Assembly (NCBI GenBank): GCA_004335635.1
Contig: QAXH01000923.1
Location: 1 to 14,626, forward strand
Length of the DNA: 14,626 nt
Reading direction: 5' to 3'
From: Chloromonas sp. AAM2
Lineage: Eukaryota; Chlorophyta; Chlorophyceae; Chlamydomonadales; Chlamydomonadaceae
The position numbers were made by a program, and so were the translations under genes. Within the stretch, counting starts at the first letter, position 1. Each line of letters begins with the position of its first letter. The notes beneath the pieces were generated by a model. It was not told where the DNA came from, searched no databases, and worked only from the letters and a program-made list of their open reading frames with translations. Positions 1 to 11,700 of the stretch are shown piece after piece.

Positions 1-79
1 AAGTTTTTGTGTCTCTAGCCCAGACTTTTGTTGTCTCTGGCCCAGGCTCTTGAGTCTCTAACCCTGCGTCTTGCATCTC
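1..79. repeat. Minisatellite, 21-22 bp unit, about 3.6 copies
   Basis: Units ending in GTCTC or ATCTC are at 1-15 (partial), 16-37, 38-58 and 59-79, sharing the pattern T(A/G)(G/A)CCC(A/T)G(A/C/G)CTTTTG or CTCTTGA before GTCTC. The array probably continues to the left. One minus frame stays open through it, but unit lengths alternate between 21 and 22, which would break a repeated peptide. It is most likely inside an intron of the Gly/Pro/Met-rich gene. Confidence 0.65.
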
Positions 80-385
80 ACCAACGTACAACTTGTACAC
101 CGGTCAACATACAATAGACCGTCACCACAACCACGTGAACTTCTAAACTCCTGACTGCCCCACTGCTGCGGCAGATGAAATTTGCAGACGTGGTGCAGAC
201 ATTTGATGTGTGCTTCCGACGTGATCCGGTGCCTTAAAAGCTTACGACGTACGCATGTTGAATGAATGCGTACTGCATGCCATTTTAAGTGAAATCAAAC
301 AAGCAATCATGCAACACAATGAATTCCACTGACTCGATTGAAAGATGAAGCCAGGTGCATGTTCCTGTCAGCAATTGGTGATCAC
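80..385 (-). other. Intron 5 (partial) of the Gly/Pro/Met-rich gene
   Basis: After the exon 5 donor at 385 no convincing exon was found. Candidate minus-strand acceptors near 166-174 and around 150 lead within a few codons to stops or to peptides unlike the preceding exons. The region is AT-richer than the exons. Confidence 0.4.
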
Positions 386-1514
386 CTGGCTGCAGGGGTG
401 GGCGAGCAGGGAGCGTGCCAGGCCCACCCGAAAGCTGCGGAGCACCCAACCCGCCCATGGATCCTGATGACTTCAGAGGACCCCCAGATATCCCAGGCAT
501 GGGAACCGGACCTGGGCCCATGGGCTGAGGGGTAAAACCGCCACCTGGGGGAGGGTTCAGCATGCCAGGAGGAGGAGGGCCCATGCCTGGGGCTGCAGGG
601 TGGAAAGTGCCTGCAACATGGCAACAAGCACATAATCATGACCATGTGCTGGTCCCATGCTTACTGCCTCCATGCATGTGCTGATCATGGCTAGGTCGCA
701 CGCTGGGTATGCAAGGCAAGTCCTCATGTGCACGCGCCATAACGCCATGCTGAGGGCAAAGTGCACAAAGTGCCCTTGCGTTGTGTGAAATGTGCAATCG
801 TGACATTGTCATGATCATGCCAGGCACGTGATTGTGCAAGAATTAGGTGCCAGTGTAGACAGGAAATGTGTGCCAGGTGATGTAACGCACCTGAACCACT
901 GGTCCTAGGGACGCCTGGTGTGAATCCATTGGGTGCGCCTCCCATGGCTGGGCCGCCTGCTCGCAAGTGAAAAGATGCAATCAGAGATGTCTCAGCTGAT
1001 CCTCATACACAACTATGCATCAGAAAAGAAGCCACACTGTGACAGCTGTACATCAACTTAAATAGCTTCCCTTGACCAAAAGGCACCTGGTGTTCTAGCA
1101 GGAGGCATGCCACCTGGTGCACCCAGTGGTGCTCCTGCCGGTGGAAAAGCTGGGCGTGGCATGGCCATGCCTGGACCACCTGTAACCATGAGGCATGACG
1201 AACGTGCTGGCTTAATTTCAGAAGCTTACACGCTCTGCTGTGGCTGCCTTGATTGAATGTTACAGAGTGCAGTTACACTCACCAGCTAATGGCCCAGAGG
1301 TCATGCCAGGAGGTCCTCCTGGCTGACCTGCAGTTACATGCATGTTAAGATCATCTGCTTGTAGCGATCCAATCTTTCTTTTGCCACGGATACCGAGAAT
1401 CCGAACATTTGTTCCTCAAGATCTGGATGAGCAAGATAGCAACTGGACGGCATCCAGACAAGTATTTGCCGAACCTTGATAAGGAGGAAATCCAGGTTGC
1501 CCGTAGTTGGACAT
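386..1514 (-). CDS. Gly/Pro/Met-rich N-terminus of a Sec24-like protein (partial, five exons)
   Basis: Five exons can be joined: 1514-1475, 1327-1283, 1179-1087, 956-891 and 592-386, giving 150 residues plus one base of the next codon. The start is ATG at 1514 (MSNYGQPGFPPYQ). All introns are GT-AG (147, 103, 130 and 298 nt) and all are phase 1, so each junction recreates a Gly or Ala codon. The protein is almost entirely G, P, M, A, S and Q with repeated PGM, GGP and MGP motifs and no folded domain, as expected for an intrinsically disordered N-terminus. Such starts are typical of Sec24 (COPII cargo adaptor, ER exit sites), especially the Sec24C/D class, but similar regions occur in Sec31, annexins and RNA-binding proteins. 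The diagnostic zinc finger and trunk domains would lie left of the window. The donor of exon 5 (GTGATC) is usable and no downstream exon was found in 1-385. The exon chain is well supported; the family name is inference. Confidence 0.6.
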
Positions 1515-2607
1515 TGCCGCTTTTCCTGGCGAAAGGTTTTCTCAACTTGACGGATCGGGCATCACCGACAGGCGAGGTGGACAGATGTGGCCTGCCACCA
1601 GACCTCGGCGCCTTTCCCCAATCTGATTAGGGCGATTACAAAGATATCTGTCAGGAAGACCTCAAGGAAGAACTGTTTCGGTTTATTCGGTTTGTTAGGT
1701 ATTTTTTTCCCAGCTGATTTACATGGCTTCGCCGCGTGCCTCGGTCGCCTCAGATGGACCGCTGCCAATGCTCACCATACATCACGAACACTTCACGTCA
1801 CCTTTAACAGATTCGCTCGTGCAGATTCACTCATGTTGCTGCTTAGTGGTTGGGCATGCAGGCCCTCATATCAGTACTTGGCGCCAGTCATCCATGGTTC
1901 GAGCTTTCGAGCATCCCTGATAACATACTGATTGTACATTGGGTTGCTTTCACTTTCCGGACATCATCAGCATGCGTCCCATGTATAACAGTTTGCGCTT
2001 CAATCGCACCAGCACAAAATCATCTACATCAGGAGCCCGCTTAGGCAGTTTGCTGCCGTGGATGGCCTCTAATTCAGATGAAGCTTTCTGCCCACCCTTG
2101 TGTACTGCTCGGGAAGCTTGGGTTGCCTCAAGCTTAGTTCTTCTGGCAACTTTGGCAGGCGTGCCATTCAGGACGCTGTCCAGCCTGCTGCGCACCCCCC
2201 ACAGAAATTGAACTCTCAAACAGGCACCATACCCTGTTGGCATAGTCGTCGTGTGCTAGCGTGACAGGTCTGGACAAATCTGGATAGCCAGTCAATCGGC
2301 ATTTGTCCCAGTTTTTCAGGTGCCATTCATGCAGTTTAGACTTGCAGTGAAGCTCCATGCAAGTGGCAAAGTTGCCTCATTGGCGACCCACGCTTTTCAT
2401 CATTTCCACAATCTCCGCGCAAACATCCTGCGGACGGTTGCAGGCAGTCCGCGGGCCTGCAAGGCCCCGATTTCACGCACAAAGTCAGCCACACCATGGC
2501 GTAGTTGAGTGCAGATGCAGCTACCATACCATACCAAAACAATATTTTACATCTTTTTTTCCCATCTGCACTGTTATGTCAACATTAGTGTCACATAATG
2601 TGGTAAC
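1515..2607. other. Region upstream of the Gly/Pro/Met-rich gene, with coding debris
   Basis: This stretch precedes the ATG at 1514 and must hold the promoter and 5' UTR of that gene, but no TATA box or initiator stands out. The part from about 1950 to 2501 contains the broken coding remnant listed separately. No tRNA or other RNA gene was recognised. Confidence 0.4.
1950..2501 (-). pseudogene. Decayed coding remnant, possibly from a transposable element
   Basis: Three neighbouring minus-strand stretches read like protein but are in different frames. At 2501-2403 a 33-codon run (includes GALQARGLPATVRRMFARRL) ends in two consecutive TGA codons. At 2358 down to about 2212 an open stretch includes CRLTGYPDLSRPVTLAHDDY and NRVWCLFE. 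At 2243-1950 a basic 97-residue stretch includes SRAVHKGGQKASSELEAIHG and ends in TGA. No GT-AG introns were found that join them in one frame, so frameshifts and stops suggest decay. The basic, Trp/Arg-rich composition is reminiscent of transposon proteins in algal genomes, but no family was recognised and no catalytic motif is visible. It could also be chance open frame. Confidence 0.25.
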
Positions 2608-2692
2608 AAAAAAAGATGTTTGCCAGTTCTGGGACGATTCTAAAGAAAGTAAGGAAAGGCATTGTCCCAGAACTGGCAAATTTCTTTTTTTT
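2608..2692. repeat. Long inverted repeat (hairpin), arms about 31 bp
   Basis: The left arm (2608-2638) and right arm (2661-2692) are inverted copies with three mismatches around a perfect 17-bp core, TTTGCCAGTTCTGGGAC (2619-2635 with 2664-2680), and a 22-nt loop. The outer ends are runs of A and T. The left-arm sequence occurs again in the same orientation at 14222-14257, and its right half at 14482-14505, so this is a dispersed repeat, not a unique palindrome. It could be a tiny fold-back MITE or the source of a hairpin RNA. Confidence 0.75.
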
Positions 2693-2693
2693 G

Positions 2694-2725
2694 GCGTACC
2701 ATGTAATGCGTACCATGTAATGCGT
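2694..2725. repeat. 14-bp direct tandem duplication
   Basis: GCGTACCATGTAAT is present twice without a gap (2694-2707 and 2708-2721), followed by the start of a third unit (GCGT). It lies right after the hairpin. Confidence 0.7.
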
Positions 2726-2731
2726 CTCGCG

Positions 2732-2909
2732 ATGAGCAACCGGCTGTCTGCTGCCGACAGTGCGCTGTCAGTGGCGGAGGCCGTGCACACAGAGGCTAGC
2801 GAGCGGCTGAGTCAGCGGCTGCGGACGGCCGAGGGGCAGATCGAGGGGCTGAGGGCGGAGCTGCAGTCCGCACAGGCAGAGAGGCGCAAGGCGGTGGAGC
2901 AGGCGCGCT
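2732..2909 (+). CDS. Exon-like fragment coding for a coiled coil
   Basis: A GC-rich plus-strand stretch beginning at ATG 2732 encodes 59 residues rich in A, E, R, L and Q (for example RLRTAEGQIEGLRAELQSAQ), with heptad-like spacing of L/A residues that predicts a coiled coil. It stops being protein-like at a GT-rich run where a donor GT lies at 2910. An acceptor-like CTGCTGCCGACAG at 2748-2760 could make the exon start at 2761 instead. Composition differs sharply from the AT-rich flanks. No partner exon was found convincingly on either side, and it lies between a hairpin repeat and a MITE, so it may be a displaced gene fragment. It may also be one exon of a small plus-strand gene. Function unknown. 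Confidence 0.35.
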
Positions 2910-2977
2910 GTGTGTGCGTGTGCGCGCTACGTGTTGCTGCCAGATACATGCCAGGCAGGGCTCAGGTGGCACATCTG

Positions 2978-3017
2978 CCTGTCTGTCTATCTACCCATCT
3001 ATCTACCTATCCATCTA
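2978..3017. repeat. TCTG/TCTA tetranucleotide microsatellite
   Basis: The run has degenerate units TCTG, TCTA, CCTA and CCATC and abuts the left end of the MITE. Confidence 0.7.
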
Positions 3018-3247
3018 CCGTAGTCTCATTTCATTTTTGCAACAACCGTTCGAAAACGGGTTGCTTTTGAAGAATCGTTATGCGTGCAAGCTTGCCGCGC
3101 CCTACGTTTGCCTCAATCCAGCGTATTACGTTTACGAACTAACTAAACTAACTAAGCTAACTAAGCTAACTAAAACTGTAAGTTTGAGAAGCCAAAACCC
3201 GGTTTTGCGAACTTGCCGTGTTGCGAAGTTGAAATGAGACTACGGTA
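3016..3247. mobile_element. MITE with TA target duplication (Stowaway/Tc1-mariner type)
   Basis: The left end at 3018 (CCGTAGTCTCATTTCA) is exactly repeated in inverted orientation at the right end (to 3245). Similarity continues inward more weakly (TTGCAACA on the left, TCGCAACA in the reverse complement of the right). TA dinucleotides flank both ends (3016-3017 and 3246-3247). At 228 bp with no coding capacity it fits a non-autonomous Tc1/mariner-like element; the superfamily is inferred from the TA duplication and size only. Confidence 0.8.
3137..3174. repeat. 9-bp tandem repeat inside the MITE
   Basis: Units close to CTAACTAAG are repeated about four times in the middle of the MITE. Confidence 0.6.
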
Positions 3248-3944
3248 TCTGAAAGGAAAATGGAAAGGCTCAGGCAAAGTTCAAGGCACACAAGTCAGGG
3301 GTGGGGTGGGGGGCAACACGGCAAGCATTAAATATGTCCGCACCCACAGGTGCACAGGACCCGGAGCGGGGATGGGTACCGCCCTGACCTAACCTGAGCA
3401 AGAAAACAAAACGGGCTGAGTGTCTGTACGAACGTTCAAGGGAGGACAGCAAGTGCTAAGTGTTGGTGGCAAGTACATAACACGCAAGACTTAGGTGATC
3501 AATACTACTGGTAACAACTCTCAAACCAAACCTCCTAAGCGCTAACTGGGATCTGAGCCCTGCGACTGTCATCATTCCACCCAAGTGTCCAGGCTTTGAG
3601 CTTACAGGTTGGCTTTGCATGACGGCTCATGGTTTCTTTTACCTGATAACACCGTCAAGTGCTGTTCTGGCATTAGCTCTTGCTTACAAAGTGATCAAGA
3701 TTGTTCCAGGCAACCACAGGCCGTGTGGCAAAGTCAGCTCCATCTGTCTGATTCACTACCACAACAAAAACGCCACACCGCAACGGTCGACGGCTGGTCC
3801 AACAACTGCCTGGCTGCAGTACAATCTGAATCTCGCCAGTGTCGTCCATTTACTTTTCACCAGCCTGCAGAAGCAGTCACAGAACAGAGAACAACGCATC
3901 AGATAATGTTTCATAAGCCTGCAGAGTGCTCTGTGGTACAGGCT
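3248..3944 (-). other. Region downstream of ALAD, including its probable 3' UTR
   Basis: No gene was confirmed here. On the minus strand this follows the ALAD stop codon and so probably holds its 3' UTR and polyadenylation site. A short plus-strand open stretch after an acceptor-like sequence near 3820 (reads NLNLASVVHLLFTSL, then a stop) was not convincing enough to call. Confidence 0.4.
3602..3688 (-). promoter_or_regulatory. Candidate polyadenylation signals of ALAD (TGTAA)
   Basis: The green-algal polyadenylation signal TGTAA occurs on the minus strand at 3688-3684 and 3606-3602, about 320 and 400 nt after the ALAD stop. The motif is only five bases long, so chance occurrence is possible. 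Confidence 0.3.
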
Positions 3945-4006
3945 GCAATCAACATCAATCAATCAATCAATCAATCAATCAGTATATCAATCGATTGATC
4001 AATCAA

Positions 4007-4008
<2 letters not shown>
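3945..4008. repeat. AATC microsatellite abutting the ALAD stop codon
   Basis: About a dozen ATCA units, interrupted near 3981-3998 by a short palindromic segment (ATCGATTGATC). On the minus strand the repeat begins inside the TGA stop codon of ALAD (4009-4007). Confidence 0.85.
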
Positions 4009-6916
<2,908 letters not shown>

Positions 6917-7382
6917 GCACGAACAACGTTTTTAAGGCAATTAGCAGCATGCGTGCGGGATCCCTGTTTTGTGAAAAGGGCTTGAAACGGAAAGTGCGAT
7001 TGGATCCACGAAAAGTGTGAGGTCCGTCTTGCGTGAGCCAGGCCCATACGCAGGGTCATCACTGTGATGGGCGTGCATGGTAAAACAAAGCTGTGAAGAA
7101 GAGGAGCCCGAGCATTGTTTGCAAGTGTTATCGGGCAGTGTACGCAGTTGTGGAAAAATGTCATCAGATGTTGGTCCAGTCAATCAGAAATCTGTGCCCC
7201 GTGTGACAGTGACATGGGCCAGCAACGATCGCAGAAAGATAGTAGAACTAACTATTTGTACACGGGCTGATGTTTGCGTTGGGACGTCTGGCACTTGATG
7301 CCTATGCAGTGACTCTGCAGCAAGCCTACACACCCCAGGGCAGGGTGCTATTGTCATGCAGCAACCTGGAAAGACACGACGT

Positions 7383-7447
7383 GTACTGCTTAAAAGCGAA
7401 GCCCATGTCAGCCCGTGAGTAGTACTTGCTTAAAGTGAAGTCCATTG
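7383..7447. repeat. Imperfect direct repeat, about 25 bp, two copies
   Basis: The copies at 7383-7407 and 7422-7447 share GTACT(T)GCTTAAA, then AGTGAAG or GCGAAG, then (T/C)CCAT. They lie about 500 bp upstream of the ALAD start; they could be cis-regulatory or just local duplication. Confidence 0.45.
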
Positions 7448-8134
7448 AGTGAAGTCTAGCATTTCACTCACTGGTTTGTCAACTCCACTTAGGTGGTTAC
7501 CCAAGGCCCGGAAATTTACTGTCCGGGCAGCTTACCTGAGTCCCGCCATCTCACACGCAGCAACCTTAACCCATTTGACCTGGCCGAACTGCGTGCATTG
7601 CTGCAAACTCACCACACCAGCGAAGGGCAATCATATTGTGGATCTCAGATCTGGACAGAATCCTCGCGTTCTGACTGACTGTGACGGGCTGCGCGTTCAG
7701 AGGTCTTAACCCAGAGTCGCACATACATATACAAGAGCGGACAAGAGCACCACTCTAGTCAATCTGAGGCGTCGACACTCGCACACAAAGGCTTCTTGTG
7801 GCTTACAAGCACACAACTAGGTTTCCAGTCACCAACGAGCTTGTACACCACCAGTTGAATAATGTGCAGTGCCACCACATCATTACTTTCACTGTTATTG
7901 CAGCTCAGAAAGTTTCCGACGCATGAATTAAGCAATCGACAAATCAAGAGAGTGCAAACGGCCATTCATGGCACAAAACTGGCACGTTCATGACAAGGCC
8001 AAACACGTTGCTATTAGTTTTATCAAGAAGTGACTGCTTGTCACGTTACCATCCAAAAACTACAACAAATGACAACCGTGCACTGTGATAAACCACCGTA
8101 GCAGCACACCTGCCAGATTGCAACGCAAGAATTC

Positions 8135-8139
8135 TTACA
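8135..8139 (-). promoter_or_regulatory. Candidate polyadenylation signal (TGTAA) of the CBM20 gene
   Basis: This is the only minus-strand TGTAA noticed in the first 600 nt after the stop codon at 8736. The call rests on the algal consensus alone. Confidence 0.25.
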
Positions 8140-8735
8140 GGCTGAACTACTGCCTGTTTGGCCGTGAATACATTAGCCTCACTTTTCTCTCTTCCCCTTC
8201 CTTTCCGTGTATGCCATGGCAGCAACTGGTGCCATTCCCTCCTGCTTTTCTCCCTGCAGGCACCCTCAAACAATCAACCGCTGTCAGACCTGCATGGTAC
8301 AGCCAATGCCTCCCACAAATCAATGGCAATCTTCAGCATCCAACACGCTCAGGAAACATACATCAAGTGGCCTTATGCCAGAGAAGAGGCATGCCAACCT
8401 CGATTCTCCAACTGGCTTGCTTCTGACACTTGCCCTGGCAGCTTTCTTTCTTCAAACCCCTCGCATCATTCCGAAAATGGCCACCGTCGGGCTAGAGACG
8501 AACGTTGCAGCCAGGTGCATGTGAAGTGGAAGCTGCAGGTTGGATACAATCACTCATTGCATAAACCCACAGCTAAATGTGTTTAATGTACAAGAATCCA
8601 AGCGGTCATCCTGCAGCATGCGCAGCCCATGCCTTGGACGTCATCTGTGTGACGTCATTTTCTCACTGGCCGTGGCTGGAATGCCTTAAGTATCAAGGAG
8701 GATCCGGGGTGTGGTGGCCCCACCGAGCTTTTTGT

Positions 8736-11700
8736 CTACTTGCTGGCCTGTGCAGCTTTGGGTGCCGGGGAGGCGGCCTCCCGTGCAGGGGCGGGTGTGG
8801 CCTTGGCTCTGGCCGGCTGCGGTGTCTTGCCTGGGGCCTTGGGCGGGAGAGGCTCGACAAGGGCCTGCAGAGAAGGCGATCCCAGATGTCAGGTATTGAT
8901 ATCACGGCGTATCCTAGACAGTGAGGCATACATCCTGCCTCATCAAGCACAGTCGACTGCATGCACTGCTGTCTATCAACAGGTACATGTGCCGGCAAAC
9001 TACACAAGTCAACATGTAACTTGCTGGTCTGGACCAGCATCAAAAGAATTCCAATCTTTTGCCGCCCCATCCGGTCCCATCAATAAACTCAGGATCACCG
9101 CATACTTCACTTTTTGGTCCGTATACGTACGCGTACACGTCTACGTATGCGTATACGACGTCTCCCGTCTCCCGAACGGGCTGAAAACCGACAAGTGCCA
9201 CGTGGTGGTTTCTGCACTTTTGATCAGTTTGCCTTGCCACTTGCTACAGCGTATCCAGGTTACAGGTTGTGCCACTTTCATGTAAATTTCATGTATAAAA
9301 CTGGCCCGCAACAGTCAAAACCGTCTGGCGGTTTCCGGAACGCGGAATACTCGAGACGACCAAGATGGCCGTATACATATGCATATGCGTATACGTGTGC
9401 GTATCCGTATGCGTATGCGGTGATCCTGAATCAACTAACCCCAGTACATTTCCATCCTGTTCTGCGTGTCAGCCAAGGCACGCACCGCTTTGATGGCCTG
9501 TGCCCGGCCAGTCAGTGACGAGCGTATGCCGTGTGTGTCTGTTGACAGCAGGCTCAGCACCACTGCCATGACCACCGCAGCTCCACCCACACTGTCCAGG
9601 TCCACGTGGCGCAGGAAGCCAGGAAGCTCAAGCCTGGGCAGCTGAAGAAAGCTGGAGGAGGAGGAACTGCGGCCGTCTGGGCTGGGCGATCTTGACTGTG
9701 AGCGACCTGGTAGCGAGCCTGCACAGTGTGCGGAGGATGTGATTGTAATGGTTTGGGCAGCTCAACCTTGTGCCCAGGTGTTCGATAGTTACGGCAACTG
9801 GTTGTTGTTGTGACCGGACGCCTGTAACAGGTGTATTAAAAAAATACCAAGCCACAGGCTCTACACACTTGCATCCCTCCCATTTGACTTGATGAGCTGA
9901 CTTAAGCCTTACCATGTACACGGCACACCAAAGTGTCCAACCATTGACCGGCGTCTGCCCTGATCTTGCAGCCAGTCCCTACCTTTGGATTCGCTCCTGA
10001 GGGGCGGCCTGCGTGACGCTGTGCTGGCCAGGGGTGTCTTGCGCCTGTACCCCTCCTTGAGGGTCTCTATGTCAATGGCATCTCCGCGCATAGCACTGGG
10101 AGACTTGGTGCTCAACACAGACGTTACCTGCACGTGACCAAAAACATAAGATATCGGCAGAGCCTAGACCAGCGGAGCTGCTTTTGACACCACATCAGCC
10201 TGTACATCAACTGGCTCGGCCATAACCAAAGGGTGGTGCGAGCCCAGATGACTGTGAAGCTGTGGCTTGCACCCCTCAGCCGCCTAGTTACCGCCTTGGC
10301 TAAGCTCTAAACACTGTGTGAGGCTGTAAATATAAGCCGCTTATCAACTGAAGGGGGAAGATGTTGTTTGAGCCCAGATGGATATGAAGCCGCAACTGCA
10401 TAGGGTTACTGCCTCCTTGACGAGCAGCAAGGTGTGAAGGGCGCAAGCACAGGCAGTGCATGCATTCAGCTCATCAGCCCAGGTGGGCACCAAGTCCTCA
10501 GCTGTGTGAGACGTATGTGACACAAGGTGTGAAGAGTTGAGCTGACGTACCGCTTTGAGGATCCGTTCTCCCTCCTCGCGTGCGACAGAGCGCCTCCCGT
10601 GCCTCTGGAAGGATGCCACCTCCTCGCTGTTGGCCCATGAGTTTACCGCGTCCCGCATGTTGCGCAGCACCACCTGCCGGTCCACCTCCCGCAGCTGGCG
10701 CAGGCCGTCCCGCCACAGCTCGCTGCCACCTTCTGGAAACTCTGGAAACCGCAGAGCCACCTGTGCACAAACATGACCAGCACCAGGCACACGTGGAATC
10801 CTGTGGCAGCCATGATGCGGCGTTCAGATGCCAGGTCTTTCCTCGTCAATCCCAACATGTGCATGGTGCCCAAGTCCCATTTGCAAGAACGAGGTTAATC
10901 AGGCAGCAATGCTACTAGGAGCAGGCTGGAATGGCGCGCGAGTGCACTGTTGCATGCATTGACGGGGTCACAATCGGGAAAATGAAACTTGATGAACCAG
11001 TGTACCAGTGCACATGACGGGCTGCATACTTCACATCTTCTATTGGTGGCTGGAGGGTGCATAAAGAGGCGGCTGTTACCCTTTCTCACACTCTTTGTCG
11101 AACATAATTGCGTACCTGACTGTCCACGTCCTTCAGAGGTCGCAGTCCGCCTTTCCCTGCCGCAACCCCTGGGCCCCACCCACGGCTGCTCAGCATTTCA
11201 CTCAGGCTCCGCATCATACGCTCGCCACCCTCTGTTATGTCTTCCCGCAGCACCCAACCCGCCGAGCTGCTAGGACCATCTGCATGGCCATGCAAGTGAT
11301 CCTTGCTGATAGATACACTGGGCGCTGATGAAGCCCCCGTGGACCGTTTCTGCTTCAGTTTCTGCACCCTTGACTCGACTTCCTGTCCGAGGTCACCGTC
11401 TGCCATGCTGGCCCACTTGCTGGCCTTGAAACCGCTGCCCCCTGGGCTGCGGGAAAGGGTACGCCTATCACCACCGCTCTTGTCTCTGGCAATGCCTGGA
11501 GTGGGTGATCTCTCCCTGTCCGGCGTTTTACTGCGCTGGTACATGGCATCAAAGCCACGCTGAATGAGCACTGAGGGTGGGCCTTGTGGGGTTGAGGCTG
11601 CACTGCTGCTGGCGCTGTCTAGCGGGGTCATACGGATGGAGGAGTCCGGCTCGCCCTTCTCAAACCAGCCCTGGGTGCTGGGTGCGCCCCAGTAGCAAGA

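Larger units (their letters stand above)
6917..8735. other. Intergenic region between ALAD and the CBM20 gene
   Basis: Both flanking genes run leftwards, so this stretch contains the 3' UTR of the CBM20 gene on its right side and the promoter and 5' UTR of ALAD on its left side. A minus-strand TGTAA polyadenylation-like signal is at 8139-8135, about 600 nt after the CBM20 stop. Several overlapping plus-strand open frames at 7077-7298, 7449-7709 and 8085-8586 have no family resemblance, codon-bias shift or splice context and are not called. A small inverted pair, GCCCGGA and TCCGGGC, lies near 7506-7529. Confidence 0.4.

Noticed and set aside
2357..3070. A 237-codon plus-strand open frame
   Set aside because: It runs through the hairpin repeat, the tandem duplication and the microsatellite. 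Only the 2732-2909 portion looks like protein, so that part alone is reported.
3820..3906. Possible plus-strand terminal exon after an acceptor-like CTGGCTGCAG
   Set aside because: Only about 28 codons, no partner exon, and it lies antisense to the expected ALAD 3' UTR.
8085..8586. Three overlapping plus-strand open frames of 105-142 codons
   Set aside because: All three frames are open by chance in a region low in stop codons. None shows a family resemblance or splice context, and it lies in the probable 3' UTR of the CBM20 gene.
9114..9518. Plus-strand open frame with repeating Arg-Thr and Tyr-Ala peptides
   Set aside because: It is produced by the alternating GTATAC/CGTATGC clusters of the inverted-repeat element and by the antisense of CBM20 exon 8.
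10498..10770. Gly/Ala-rich minus frame overlapping CBM20 exon 6
   Set aside because: It is a shadow in a GC-rich exon; the other frame continues the splice phase and gives a balanced helical protein.
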